From Bisporella sp. PMI_857 (taxonomy: Eukaryota; Ascomycota; Leotiomycetes; Helotiales; Helotiaceae): a stretch of 64,000 bases of DNA. The notes below the pieces were generated by a model. That model searched no databases. It was given only the letters and a program-made list of their open reading frames with translations, and was not told the origin of the DNA. The translations under genes were made by a program, and so were the position numbers. Positions 44,668-55,891 of this stretch are shown here, in pieces (positions within the stretch are counted from its first letter, which is position 1; every line of letters starts with the position of its first letter). Location of the stretch: positions 1-64,000 of the forward strand of contig JAJSPD010000120.1 in NCBI GenBank assembly GCA_021307315.1, in the 5' to 3' direction.

Positions 44668-45481
44668 AATTGAATATTATCGTTGCAAAAATTTGCCGGT
44701 TTTCTAGCGCTTTAATACAAAACTTAGTACTAGAGTAAAAGCTCTGGGAAATATTTTAAGCATTAACTATTGGAAGCTAATCTTGGGCGTTTATTTGTGG
44801 ATTCGTCATGTATTTCTTTATCAGCTCTTGCTTTACTAGAAATAAGCTGACTGCTGCGAAAACTTAGAAGGACCAGTTCTGGCTCCGAAGCCCAAACTTT
44901 GAACTGGATAATAAGCAGTTACAATTGCGATTGCTGCGTCCACTTTGAGCTCCGGTCTTGCAGTTCGCAAACTTTTTTTTAGACAGTAAATTATATACGC
45001 ATAAGCAAATTAATATTCTTAAGTTTAGTGAAGCGTAGAGCATAGCTGTGATAAGACTGCAGTGACTATTGACGTTATATAACTTGCAAAAGTCGAGTAC
45101 TCCGGGCTGAAAAAAAATCGCTTAATTGGGGAAACTATATTTGAATATCGCCCTTTACTGTTATCCAACCAGCCGAAAATCGTCAAGGCTCTAACTTAAT
45201 AATATGCTCTATCTGTTTCATCTCCAGAGCTAAACACTCGCCTTTCATTGTGTTACGGCAAAAGTCGTTTCATGGCAATCTTTGTGTCGAAGTTGACTTA
45301 ATTATCTAGATTTAGCGGAGGATATTTTCATTGCATTGACTAATACCATTCAACAGAAATCAAGGTGCTAAACTACCAATATCTAAAACAAGCTATTTTT
45401 ATCTAAATCAAAAACTATTAAAGTCCCTCAAAAATATCTATTAGTTTTGAAACGGGATGTTGAAACGACCATTTGACATTC
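44668..45481. other. Intergenic, no gene seen
   Basis: AT-rich; nothing recognised. Confidence 0.5.
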
Positions 45482-46515
45482 TCAAGACAAAGTCAAAACC
45501 ACTGGCCCCGCTAGTGTCGCAAAAGCAAAATCGTCGGCATTATCCGGTCGTTGCGTTGTCACTACTGCAAATACTGCCCTATTCATTCCTGGTGGTGCGG
45601 CTGCTACCCCTGTTCCATTTGCCGTAATATTCAACGGCGTATACACCGGTGTATTAAGCTAGTTAACCCAACCAACTACTAATTGCTTGCTAGCTTCTGT
45701 AACAAACGCTATCTGCGCCGGATCCCACTTAAACTCTCGAAAAGATGACTGGGTAAAGTTGGCTACAATTGGGTCTGAAACATTTAAAGCGGACAGTATA
45801 AGCAATGGAATCTCAACAAAGCAAGATCCGGGGACAATAAACGAAAAAGCGAGGTTGTATGCCCAAATGTCACTAATACCGGTATCAAAAAACGCCGGAT
45901 TAAATGCTTTCCCGTTAAGAAGTCGAAAAAAAGCGTTGTAACGGGCCTCAACAGTAAGTATCGATAATACCGATTGTATTAGCAGTAGATTCGTGATAGC
46001 GAGGCTTTTAGCAAGACCGATAGTTGCGCCGATGCCGACGGAAGTGATTGTATTAGCAATCTCGAAAAATTCTTTCGTAGAGTTAACCGGGAAAAAGTAG
46101 TTGCAAGAAAAAATAAAAGCTGCGTTATAATTTTCAAGTATATCAATAATAGTAGCAACGTAAACTTCTTTTTGCTACGAAGTATCAAGTTAGCATTTGC
46201 AAATTTAGGAGCGAAGCAACTTACAGCAGCAACACTAGTAACAACTTCAATAGTATCGTTCGAATACCTATTTATACTCCACTCTGTAATGTTAGTCAAA
46301 CCAGTCTAGAAGAATAACACTTTCAAGTTTTCAAAAAACATAGCTAATTGGAAACTTTTGACTGCACTTGTTGATATCGATAATAGCTTGCTAATATTAG
46401 ACAAGCTACCTTCTGCTGCGGCTGCAGTATTGTTGCACAACGGAAATGCGGCGGCAAAGCTCACAACAGTAGCAGATGCGTAAAAAAGACTCCTTATAGT
46501 AACGGGAGAGTGCAT
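45482..46515 (-). pseudogene. Rds1-type ferritin-like secreted protein, inactivated
   Basis: ATG 46515 with a signal peptide (MHSPVTIRSLFYASATVVSF AAAF). Then STSAVKSFQLAMFFENL, one stop, GLTNITEWSINRY, a 50-bp intron 46175-46224 (branch point GCTAAC), EVYVATIIDILENYN, CNYFFPVNSTKEFF, ITSVGIGATIGLA, VEARYNAFFRLLNGK, DIWAYNLAFSF, VPGSCFVEIPLLIL, another stop after GWVN, and TGA 45482-45484. The helical AV.SFQLA.F.ENLE and EARH-type segments are the ferritin-like core of fungal Rds1 stress-response proteins. Iron-binding-type residues are partly changed (EARY for EARH). Confidence 0.75.
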
Positions 46516-47361
46516 ATCTATGTTCGAAAGAACTGGAATAGAAAAAGTTTAGTAATGAAAGCTGGTTAATAGCTTCCCTTAAGCTGATTTAATACTCGTA
46601 AAATGGTTTCTTTACTAGGATCCCGTTTCTGCCCTTTTGCGTGAATTATTCTTAGTAGTTGCTAATAATAGACGTAGTGCCGGTTTCAGATCCGAATAAG
46701 CAACCTGGATAGGACCATTATAAGCATCTCGAAAGTAAAATGGCCAATTCTGGTCCTAGTTGTCCTTGCTATCTTTCTTATTTCACATAGCTAGGCCCAA
46801 AAAGGCGGTGTATAGGCACAAGAATTATCCAGCATATAAAAAAGTTGTAGAAACCTACTGCTTAACCGCGTCTACTGCTCTGCACTACAGTATCCCAAGT
46901 AACCACTTTTTATTCTATCATCATAAACAGCATGCTTTTAGGATGTAGAATACTAGTAGTAGGCCTAAAAAGATCTGATAGTCGGCCGAAAGCAAAATGG
47001 TTCTGTGGCGTCGGTATAGAAGTTTGAAAGCCGAAATGAATAACTTGTCGGAAGACAGTAAACGTAGTATCCGATAGTCACTCTTCTTACTACCAGGTTT
47101 CTCCAAGCTATGCATCAAGTGAGAGCGGATTCGAGAGTTTGCCCGACCCAGACGAGTTTAGTCCGGGTGAATTACTAAAGCGATACTGTGAAAACCCGGC
47201 CCGTGGAGAACGATCCAATGCTCCATCGCCAGATTCTGTAGTAGAAGAGTATCATAAAGATAATGAGACTACTTGATCCAGGACCAATTCTGGGGTTTGG
47301 TGTTCCTAGAGTCACGGAAAGGTGAGGACAATAGAACTTAAGGCTACTAAACAATAGCTTC
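46516..47361. other. Decayed coding-like region, unassigned
   Basis: A plus-strand frame at about 46760-46948 (KAVYRHKNYPAYKKVVETYC, FYHHKQHAFRM) continues with stops to about 47350 (NTSSRPKKI, KMVLWRRYRSLKAEMNNLSE). A basic protein remnant of unknown family. Confidence 0.3.
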
Positions 47362-47404
47362 GTTTCGGCGCGGTGGGTTTCTCGCCACCCAGGGATAGAT
47401 GTTA
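47362..47404. repeat. Solo right terminal repeat
   Basis: A right-type 43-bp end (GTTTCGGCGC ... GATGTTA) with no identified left partner. It sits 2 bp from the left tip of unit IV. Confidence 0.7.
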
Positions 47405-47406
47405 CT

Positions 47407-47870
47407 TAACGTCTATCCCTGCGTGCCGAGACACACCCTGTAACGAGACAAAACGTAGGTACTTCGAGTTCAAGCAACTTTAAATTTGCGAACGCATTAA
47501 AACTTTTATTTATTCTTATTTCAGTTGTATTATATACTTCTCCCGAACACTACTACTCTATTGATTCCGAAAATTATGATCGCGTCGTCGCCGTCCACCT
47601 GAATTATAAAGAGCCTCCTATTATAGTGTAGTAGAATCCTTTGACCGGTAGCACCACCCTGAAGCTCTTTTCTCTTTTTGAAACTCATAACACGAATAGA
47701 TATAGATTTATGAGTTTTATCACGATGCTAAAAATTCAATGCCACTGTTGTGGTGGCCAGAGCACTTTATGCTATACAATATCGCCACAAAGAATGATAC
47801 CTCCTCCAATCAAGCGATCAAGGATCCTGGTTAGCGGCGGTGTGGTTATAATAATCTGGATGAAATTTTA
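47407..47870. repeat. A-type element end (left end of unit IV)
   Basis: Aligns with the reverse complement of 18860-19328; similarity ends abruptly at 47870. Confidence 0.8.
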
Positions 47871-48212
47871 GGTAGCACGTATACCACGTGCATACTAGTG
47901 CGGTGCACAGATCATTTTATGGCCCAAGTTTATGCCCCTCAGTCAAAAACCCACCCTACACTCACATATACTCTTTGTTCTATTAGGCAGCATAGCCTAT
48001 CCCGCCGGTATGGCTCCTTTCATCTTTTCTGTGATCTTAGCATATATGTAGTCTTCTCAGTCGCTGACAACGAGAATATAGGGAAATGCGCCACTTTCAA
48101 TCCCGTTAATCCTAGCGGACTTTCTCCTATACCTCCAAGCGTCTTCAACCCCAGTTCTCTCAATCAAAAGATCGTAAACATCCCGAGAACCACGTATAAA
48201 GCACTTTATGCT

Positions 48213-49169
48213 ATGAGTATCATATGGAATAAACTCAAGGCATGGCTAGGCCTTGCGGCTGGAATAAGCAAATTTGGATATGATTCCTACCAGACCTACA
48301 AAATAGGGGCGGATGTTCAGCAGTTCATGCCCTACATCGAGTTCTTATTGCCAGCTTTAGAAGGAACGCTCGGGGCAATGAAGACCGCGGCACTTGTGCA
48401 AACCTTCGCCTTACCTCTCGGAGTTGCGGGAATATACATGCTGGTTTTGCAAGGATCAGCAGCAGCCAAAGAGCTCGGAAGAATAGCTGACTCCTTGGAC
48501 GCTCAAACTAGTCTTAAGGCCCAGTCAGAATTTGCGCGACATGTCTATGAGTACATCGAACTCCGCTGTCGACAGGTACAAGAAGACAGAGTAGAGCATT
48601 ACTTCTTCGTCTATCATCCAGACACAGACTGGTACCCTTCGTTCTCTAGAATTATTGAACGTTATGGGGGGCTTCCTTCCCAGGTCTTCGGGATTTCCGA
48701 AAACCTCGACTTTCTGTGTTACTGGATGAAAGCTGTCAGGCAATGCCTACTTTATATAAAAGGCGGCAAATATGCCAAGTTTCATTTGCTTATACCATCG
48801 TACCGTCGAATGATTATAATGGACCCATTAAGCTTCTCATCGCAGCTCTATCCACTAGTTGTCGAAGGTGAGATCCACGATAGTCATCCATACGTCTGGC
48901 TTAACGTTCCGGAAAGATCTGAAGAGCTCCTTCTTTGGCGCATCGGAGACGCACGCAAGTTAACTCCCGATCCAAACTTTTCGAATCTTTGGGGTTGGAC
49001 AGAGTCGCTCTCGAAGCTCTTCTCTGGGCCAGAACTGCCTCCGAGAATTTTGGGAGAAAGTCCTGGATCATCCGTTCGGAGTTATGAAGTGTCCGATCTC
49101 AATTCGGGCATCAACGCACTCCCTAGACGCCGTCGTCGACGGCGCCGAGGTTACTCGCGCAGCAGATGA
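48213..49169 (+). CDS. Conserved-looking fungal protein of unknown function (318 aa)
   Basis: ATG 48213 (MSIIWNKLKAWLGLAAGISK) is preferred; the frame is open from 47898 but the extra 105 residues are low in complexity and overlap probable leader. Visible features: a hydrophobic/Gly-rich stretch at about residues 10-75 (YIEFLLPALEGTLGAMKTAAL, here LLPALEGTLGAMKTAAL; VAGIYMLVLQGSAAA) that could insert in a membrane, a helical region (QSEFARHVYEYIELR), HYFFVYHPDTDWYPSF, HLLIPSYRRMIIMDP, HPYVWLNVPERSEE and a C-terminal run of about ten Arg. No intron, no stop, balanced GC: intact cargo of unit IV. I do not recognise the family. It occupies the position held by an NLR gene in unit I. Confidence 0.75.
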   Translation: MSIIWNKLKAWLGLAAGISKFGYDSYQTYKIGADVQQFMPYIEFLLPALEGTLGAMKTAALVQTFALPLGVAGIYMLVLQGSAAAKELGRIADSLDAQTSLKAQSEFARHVYEYIELRCRQVQEDRVEHYFFVYHPDTDWYPSFSRIIERYGGLPSQVFGISENLDFLCYWMKAVRQCLLYIKGGKYAKFHLLIPSYRRMIIMDPLSFSSQLYPLVVEGEIHDSHPYVWLNVPERSEELLLWRIGDARKLTPDPNFSNLWGWTESLSKLFSGPELPPRILGESPGSSVRSYEVSDLNSGINALPRRRRRRRRGYSRSR

Positions 49170-49479
49170 GCCTAACGTTGCTATGTTCCATTTTTTCAGC
49201 CTGTTTGGAATTTGGTAAAGACTTCAATATGTATTTCACGAGAGCAATAATCTGACAGGCTATAGTGGAGTAATCAGATAGATTATGTGTTCGCATGAAA
49301 TTGACGCGAAGAGGGAGATCTTTGTTAAAGGTCTGAGATTAACGTTACGATTACGAATTTAATGACGAATAACGACTTGGTTTTTCAGTAGTGTAAATAC
49401 AGTTTGCGTGGCCTCGTTTCGCATGGCAGATAAACAAAATGCATCAATTATGTGGTCGAGAAACCTGCTTTACGCTATA
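49170..49479. other. 3' flank of the unit IV gene
   Basis: Between the stop codon and the B end; no gene. Confidence 0.5.
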
Positions 49480-49963
49480 CGCATGACCCAAGAATCGTGG
49501 CTAAGTAAAATATAGCGAACCTGGGCGTAAACATAGTAAGTTTTATCTCGGCTAATGTATATTACTAAGCACTGAAATATGTGCTGGGTGGTGGAATCTT
49601 TATCGCGCCGGCGAAACTCCCGGACTACATTCCTTTTCTCTTTACGTTTCTTTAAAATCTGGTGCTATATTACTTCGTGACAGGACCTTTCTTGAAGTGC
49701 TCCGAATTTTGAAAAGACTTTAATGGTCGCGATTAAACAGGGGAACAGTGGAAGTGGCAATCCATGGCGTGATTGAAACGATCGACAGTATAATCAACCA
49801 CACTTTTTTTCTTGATTCTAAGTGGTCTCCTTAGAGAGAAATAGTTGAAGAAAGTAATATATTAATAATAACTTCATAGACTTAGTAGGAAAAAATTTGT
49901 GATTCCAAAACTAAAAGTTCGTCTCGTGACAGGGTGCGTCTCGGGACGCAGGGACGGACGTTA
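49480..49963. repeat. B-type element end (right end of unit IV)
   Basis: Aligns with the reverse complement of 13604-14080 along its length. Confidence 0.8.
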
Positions 49964-50165
49964 CAGCGAAAGACTTTGGATTGTTGTATCAACTAGATAA
50001 ATGATTGAAGTAACTTAAGTTGGTTAACTATTACTTTACGTGGTTTCCAATAATAAATGACGACTATCACCCAACAGGAAAATATGTTCAATCCCCAGGA
50101 ATACATAGTAGCCGGAAGAGAAAAAAGAGCCGGCAAAATGCAGAAACCTGCCTAAGGGCATTTAT

Positions 50166-51968
50166 TCATCCTGACTTTACCGATAGCGAAGACATTGAAG
50201 TGGACTCTTCATCTACAGTCGGTCTTTTCTTCTCACTGTTATACTTAAATCTTTGCTCCGTCTGCAGCTTCCTTTCCAAACTAATCTCTTTCGTCCACAG
50301 CAAACTTGCAATAAATGCTGCCCCAGCCAGCGCACACATAATGCACCACACTATCCTTAAGCTTTCAATATAAGCATTAATCACAACTTCTTTCGCCATT
50401 TTTTCTTCCCTAATATCGCTCTACGCTTTCACGACCTGCACGAACGAAGTCGTATCCCGAGACCACTCATCTGCAAACGCCGAGTATGCGGTAGCGAGAA
50501 TATTTTTCTTTAAGACATTCTGGAAAATGACGCCGGAGATAGCAATACCGAGCGTTTGCCCGAAAGCCCGGAAGAAACTATACATAGCGCCGGCGAAAAG
50601 CAGGTCGGCGTTGGATGCCGAAGCTTGTGCGGCGAAGCTTTGCGCACTAAAGAGAATGCCGAGGCCGATGCTAGCAACGAGGGATAAGAAGACCCAGGAA
50701 AGTATATTGGTTGATTGGTTGAGGCAGATAAAAAGGCCTATGCCGAAAGTTGTAAAGAACCATCCGATCCAGAGCGAGGGCCTATAGTGACCGGTCTTGG
50801 TAATTACAAGACCAACGATAATGGCGGCGGGCGCGACAATGAAAGTGAAAAGGAAGATGGCGATAGCGGAGGTGATAAGCGAGTAGTTTTTTGCGACCTC
50901 GAAGTAAACGGGCATGTAATAGAAGAGTGACCAAACGATTAAACCCTGGACTAGAGTGCCGATATAAACAACAATCGCGGTAGAAGTGTTGAAAAAAGTG
51001 CGACGTATAAGTAGTTCGGTGGATATATATACAGAATATATAGTGAATCCGATAAAGCCGAATATGCCAAAGAGAAGTAGTACAAAAGTTCGACATAAAA
51101 ACCAGTCGTACATTACACCGCCCTGTAGATGCCAAATTAATACTTTGAATAAAGCGTAGGTAGTATACTGACCTATGTCACTAAAACGAGACAACTTGTC
51201 AGCGCAGTAACAAAAAAGAAAAACCCAAACTAGTCGAAAGTGCGCAATTTCGTTTTAATCGATCTTTCCTTGGTATACAGCTTAAGACAAATAAGGATTC
51301 TTACAGCAGTAATCACACAGAATGGAATGCTGAGCCAGAAAATCCATCGCCAGGTGACTTTCTCTGCGAGAGCGCCACCGATAACTGGACCGATAACAGA
51401 TCTAATCGCTTACTGGAATGAAATCACAGACATGTATTTGCTTCGCTTTCGGAGAGTAACTATATCAGTAATAACAACATAAGTAAAAGCAACAAAGCCC
51501 CCGCCGCCGACACTTTGTACACATCTTTTTACAAGTAATAAAGACACGTTATTAGCAATTGATGCGATAATAGTGCCTATAGTGAAAAACAACAAAGCTG
51601 CTAAAAAAACCGGCTTTCGACCGATAATGTATAAGAAAAACGCCCATAAAAGTTGAAAGACTGTCGAGCATTTGTAGTTCTGTAAGTACTTATACTTATA
51701 GAATAGGAAGTTGTTTCGAGCTTACAAAAGAAACGAAGTCTCCACTTAGAAAGCTTGAATGGCAGTAGTGCTTTTCAAATCTGTAGCTATTATCTTAAAG
51801 AATTATTAGTATATTATCAGAGCAGCTTAAGTAGTTTTTTACAGGCAATGCTACTGAAAGAATAGTAGCATCAATAGCACATATAAAATTAAAAAGTGCC
51901 AAAGTCCCAAATGTTCCATTAAACCTCCATCCCTTTTTTACCGAAACAAATTGCTTCTCCATTCTCAT
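50166..51968 (-). pseudogene. MFS drug/toxin-type transporter (14-helix), inactivated
   Basis: ATG 51968 or 51962. N-terminal FNGTFGTLALFNFICAIDAT and LSVALPV (first helix), then CSTVFQLLWAF and GRKPVFLAALLFFTIGTII with LLLVKRCVQSVGGGGFVAFT and VVITDIVTLRKRSKY (signature of the DHA14 efflux family). A decayed middle follows, then an open segment 51194-50421 with six helices (VYIGTLVQGLIVWSLFYYMP, IGLGILFSAQSFAAQASA). TAG at 50421-50423 is followed in frame by the last helix (VWCIMCALAGAAF) and a cytoplasmic tail to 50166. Stops and frameshifts sit mainly in 51200-51410 and 51650-51860. A proton-driven exporter before decay; substrate not predictable. Confidence 0.8.
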
Positions 51969-52793
51969 TTCGGAAATATCAAAAAGGTGTGTAAAAGTTT
52001 CGAGCTTCGTAAAAGCAAGTAAAAAGTTTGGAACGAAGCACTCGGCGGTAGGCTTTTTTATTTAGCTTCAGCCTCGATAAATATTAGCAAACAAAAAAAA
52101 GAAGCACAATAATAGTACGCAAAAGAAAAGTATACTGATCGCTCGCAGTAGCCATGCGATTGCGCTTAGTTATATAATCTGGCAAAAAGCTTTTTCTCCA
52201 TTAGAATTCCTCGAGTAACGGCAACATATTCTCTATAACGATCGAACTTTTACTAACTAATAACTGCCGATTTTTCGCATTGTTAATTACTTAAGTGCAA
52301 TAAAAACTACTTTCAGTCAGTGGAACTCGGATTGTGAAAAAGTCCGGGGCTAAGAAAAAGCTTATTTTGTGGGCTTTTGTTGAGTTCAGATTATCAACTT
52401 AACCTCTAACTGTGGCTTACGTGACGTCAAGAACTAAGCATGTAGCAACTACCGAATCAATTTGTGTTTGTCCCTAGTTTCTGCACTAGTCTTTGCACCC
52501 TGTTTCTGCACCTTGTCTCTGCTTCGCTTTCCTACTCTAATCTAGGAAAGAAATAAAAGCTCGGATGAAATTATATTCGAACTATCTATTTCTTTTACTT
52601 TAAACTGAATGAAGTAAAAACCGCTGATATCACTAATAAGCGCTAGAGTACAGGCTGCATATCTTGCAGAAGTTGGTGCAAAAGTGCCGCGCTTCTAATT
52701 TGTTGTGCCTTGAGTACTACTCTATATTAAAGCTGCCTAAAGACTTTGTAAAAATCTTATTCCGGTGATTTTTAGGCAGCATCTGTTTTAAAA
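51969..52793. other. Intergenic with minisatellite
   Basis: AT-rich; no gene. Minisatellite site 4 lies at 52481-52530. Confidence 0.5.
52481..52530. repeat. GTGCA minisatellite, site 4
   Basis: Three to four units of TTTGCACCCTGTTTCTGCAC type. Confidence 0.7.
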
Positions 52794-53792
52794 ATGAGCA
52801 CTATTCGCTTTCTTTTCTTTTGGCTCTGCGGCTTTACTAATATCTACCTAGAAATTGCTGTACTATCGATATCATCGCCCAGCTTTACCAGCCAGCTGCA
52901 TTACACATTCGACGAACTCTATAACCTTCAAGTCAAACTTTTCGATAATTTCATTTACTCAACGGACGTCATTCAAGCAAAGTCTATTAGCTTAACGCTG
53001 TTAGCAGAAAATGCACAAAAGCGAATTAACATTACAAAAAACAGCCGAGAGCTCAACACGGAGAATCTTTTTAGACTTTTTGCAAACTTCGCAACAAATC
53101 CTTATTCCGTCAGCTTGCTAAAAGTTTCAATTTCATATGAAATCTCGCATTTCGCTGCTAGTAAAAACGCTATTTCGGCTGCTGCTCGATTTATGTTCGA
53201 TTTCACCAGCCTCGGTCTTATTGTGCTTGTTGAGATTAATAGTTGAAATACTTGGAATAAAGCTAAGCAAGTTACGCAGTATTATAGAAACTTTAAATAT
53301 TGGCAATAGACGGTTGATTATATAATTGCTTCAAAGTATTCTCTCAACGTTATATCTATATTTAGAATTTGTCTAAGCCCACGCAGTGCCCTCTTATTCA
53401 ACGCTACTTCGGCTATTCAAGTGGTTAAAATCCTTACTAAAGCATTAGCGGGTTATATTTGTAAAACAGCAATAACTTATTGCAATAGTACGAATACACA
53501 GAATAGCAATATGCCGGCATACTACCAGTATCTCCATTTAAACAACCTGTACACTAGTATATTAATTTTTAACTTCTAAAATTATAGATTGCTAACACCT
53601 TTAAATCCTTATATTGAGCCTTCAGATAGTAGATACTGCACCGCGGTAAAGAATTATTTCAACATTTCGTTTATACTTTATAGCTATTAAGAATTAGCTA
53701 TAGAGTTAAAGCTCCTAGAAACTCGAAACAGTATAATATCAATAGCTTTAAGTACAACTTTTAAAAAGAAATCTATCTTTATTCGTAATCTT
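52794..53792 (+). pseudogene. Secreted-type protein of unknown family, four in-frame stops
   Basis: One frame from ATG 52794 to TAA about 53790. A signal-peptide-like start (MSTIRFLFFWLCGFTNIYLE) precedes HYTFDELYNLQVKLFDNFIY, INITKNSRELNTENLF and ISYEISHFAASKNAISAAAR, then stops (53244, 53309, 53577, 53690) separating SWNTWNKA-type, CLSPRSALLFNATSAIQVVK, YICKTAITYCN, NMPAYYQYLH and RYCTAVKNYFN segments. Many N-x-S/T sites and a few Cys fit a secreted glycoprotein of about 330 residues. Family not recognised. Confidence 0.5.
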
Positions 53793-53891
53793 TAAACTGA
53801 CAAAAACTTCCATTTTGCTCCTTGTTGAAACGAATATTGCCCTTGTTAATAGACAAAGTGTTAGTGTTGTGGCTACTAGTCCCAACTTATA

Positions 53892-54085
53892 TAGCGGCGT
53901 CGCATGGCACAAAGCGCCACAGCCGCCACAAAAGTAAAAATAGCTTTTCAACGTCGTAGTGAAAGTCGGAAATCCATATTCAACCCCGATCTATAAGTTT
54001 AAAAAGCGAAAAGAACTGAGTAGAGAGAAATTCGGATATACTCATAAAGTTAAAGTCGCTTGAATTCAAAGTATCTAACGTTATT
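53892..54085. repeat. Degraded A-type element end
   Basis: Shares GGAAATCCATATT, AGTTTAAAAAGCGAAAAGA-like and AAGTCGCTTGAATTC blocks, in the same order and orientation, with 18950-19290. The terminal repeat itself is no longer recognisable. Confidence 0.65.
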
Positions 54086-54238
54086 CGAGTTTTATATTAA
54101 AAATACCTAAGTTAAAATAAAATTAAATCATATGTCAAAACTCGCACACTTATAGTTACTTGTAATATAAAAAACACTTGCCCCTAAAACGCTGGCTACT
54201 TATTGTACTCGCTGTAATAAAGGAATTGTCTTAAGTCT

Positions 54239-55000
54239 TTATAGCTTTGAGAATATTTTACACTTCTTCAAACAAGCTTCAACACTGTTCGCGATGCTAG
54301 CTAGAATCTTTCCCTTGAATTTCGCCACATGCTTTGCATCGATAGCCTGCTCAAAAGCGGCACTGACAACTTCAGGCGAAATAAAAAACAATTTATCAGC
54401 TACTTGCCCTGCCCCAAAATCTTCGTTGTTGAAAACCGTTACAAAAATCGCTAGCTCACACTCGGAGTTAAATTGAAAGTGTACGCTCCTCTGATAAAAT
54501 AGCTGCATATTAAATGCTTTTAGCGTATTTGTGATTGCCCTTCGCCCGCGGGATAGTTCGCCGTCCTTAAAAACTCCATTCTCAGGAACCATCTTAGTGA
54601 AAACCGTTCCAGCGACTACAATTTGAAGCTCAACAGCACGAAAATGTACATAAAGTGTATTGAACCTACAAAGTCCAAAAAACCCAACCGCCATACTAAC
54701 ACTAGTACCTACAAGTGCCGGGAATGTTTTCCGATTAGCGACAACAAAATCTCCGCCTTTGCCTTTTTTGTTTTTTTGTGATTAATCGTTAAAACTAAAA
54801 ACAAACTGTGTATCATCAGGCAGCATTTTAAATCGATCCGCAGCGGTATCAGCGAAAAAAAGTTGTTGTGTCAAAAAGAGCGTAAGCTCTGTAAATGGAA
54901 CATCATTAACTTCTGTGCGTTTCTCGAGTAGTTTGTGCTGCGGCCCCGCAAAAGCGACGCTTGCAAAAACAGTAGCAAGAATAATAACTTTGAGGTGCAT
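54239..55000 (-). pseudogene. Spherulin/germin-type cupin, metal site damaged
   Basis: One frame from ATG 55000: signal peptide MHLKVIILATVFASVAFAGP, PFTELTLFLTQQLFFADTAA, FVFSFND, a single TAA (54782-54784), GKGGDFVVANRKTFPALVGT, then cupin motif 1 (CRFNTLYVHFRAVELQIVVAGT) cut to CRFNTLYVHFRAVELQIV, and later FQFNSECELAIFV, GAGQVADKLFFISPEVVSAAF. The family has TPHVHPRAxEL with two metal-binding His; here the first is Tyr (CAC to TAC) and both Pro are lost (C-to-T). Secreted cupins of this type are common stress and wall proteins. C-to-T decay explains every deviation noted in the motif except a Glu-to-Ala change. Confidence 0.8.
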
Positions 55001-55891
55001 TTTTGCTGAAATTAGAATAATCAACCTGTCGGCGAATAAAAATGTGTCTTTAGAATAGTGCTGAGTAATGTTTACAGTTCTGTTATCCTAACGACTGTAA
55101 ATAGAGTAAATGTCGGCTTCTATATAAGTAGTGCATGTTAATACGTAGCATTTGACTTTCGATCAAAGTCTATTTCTGGTTCTCCGCTAGCCAACTTTCA
55201 GTTCCGAATATCTATTGTTAAAACGTGCATCACAGCGTACCGAACCTTCAAAGCCATTTATAATTCACAAAAATATTCATCGGCCGTAACGAGCTTTTTG
55301 CAGCTTTAATACGAGCAAGAACAAAATTAAAATCCCACAGCTTACCCCAGGCGATGTCCCTAGTTTGCCGTTGCTTATAGTTTTACTAACTCCTGTAATT
55401 ATCTATAGTTGAATTTAAACATATAACTATATCTCCATCAACTGCCAACCAAAATTCGGAACTGCCCTTACAACGACCGACCCAGTAAAAAAGACATGCA
55501 AACATTAGCACAGCAATCTTAGCAAGAAATTCTGCTAATGTGGCAATATGTGCTCCGGGCAGTAAAAACAACCGAACGAATAGCTTCGCTTTGGATGCTC
55601 CCACGTCCGTTATTTGCTAAGAAGAGTTGTCAGCACCCGCTGAATCACAATGGCCCAAAAAAAAGCTTGCCCTGGCTCTACACCCTGGCTCTGCACCCTG
55701 GCTCTGCACCCTTGCTCTGCACCCTGGTTCTGCACCTTGGCTTTTGCACGGCTCTGCACGGCTCTGCACTCTATAGATCTAACGCCAACCTCTATAAACC
55801 CTATTTAGATATTATTGCTTCTGTAGTTTACTTCGCTTTAGTCTCTTAAGCCTTACTTGTCACTATTTTTAATTCTTCTTTTATAAGTTTT
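55001..55891. other. Intergenic with minisatellite
   Basis: A minus frame at 55386-55604 has one hydrophobic stretch but no family. Minisatellite site 5 at 55670-55772. Confidence 0.4.
55670..55772. repeat. GTGCA minisatellite, site 5
   Basis: Seven to eight units of CTCTGCACCCTGG in tandem, then shorter GGCTCTGCAC units; the cleanest array of the family. Confidence 0.85.

Larger units (their letters stand above)
47407..49963. mobile_element. Cargo transposon unit IV
   Basis: Left tip TAACGTCTATCCCTGCG (47407-47449) and right tip (49921-49963) are inverted 43-bp repeats with few mismatches. The left subterminal (to 47870) is an A end and the right subterminal (from about 49480) a B end, the same two ends as unit I in opposite order. 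The 2557-bp element holds one intact gene and no transposase. Confidence 0.8.

Noticed and set aside
13604..49963. One 36-kb transposon from the B end at 13604 to the B end at 49963
   Set aside because: Nearer, better-matching partners exist for both tips (19328 and 47407), and the left flank is a split MITE whose other half is at 30785, not after 49963.
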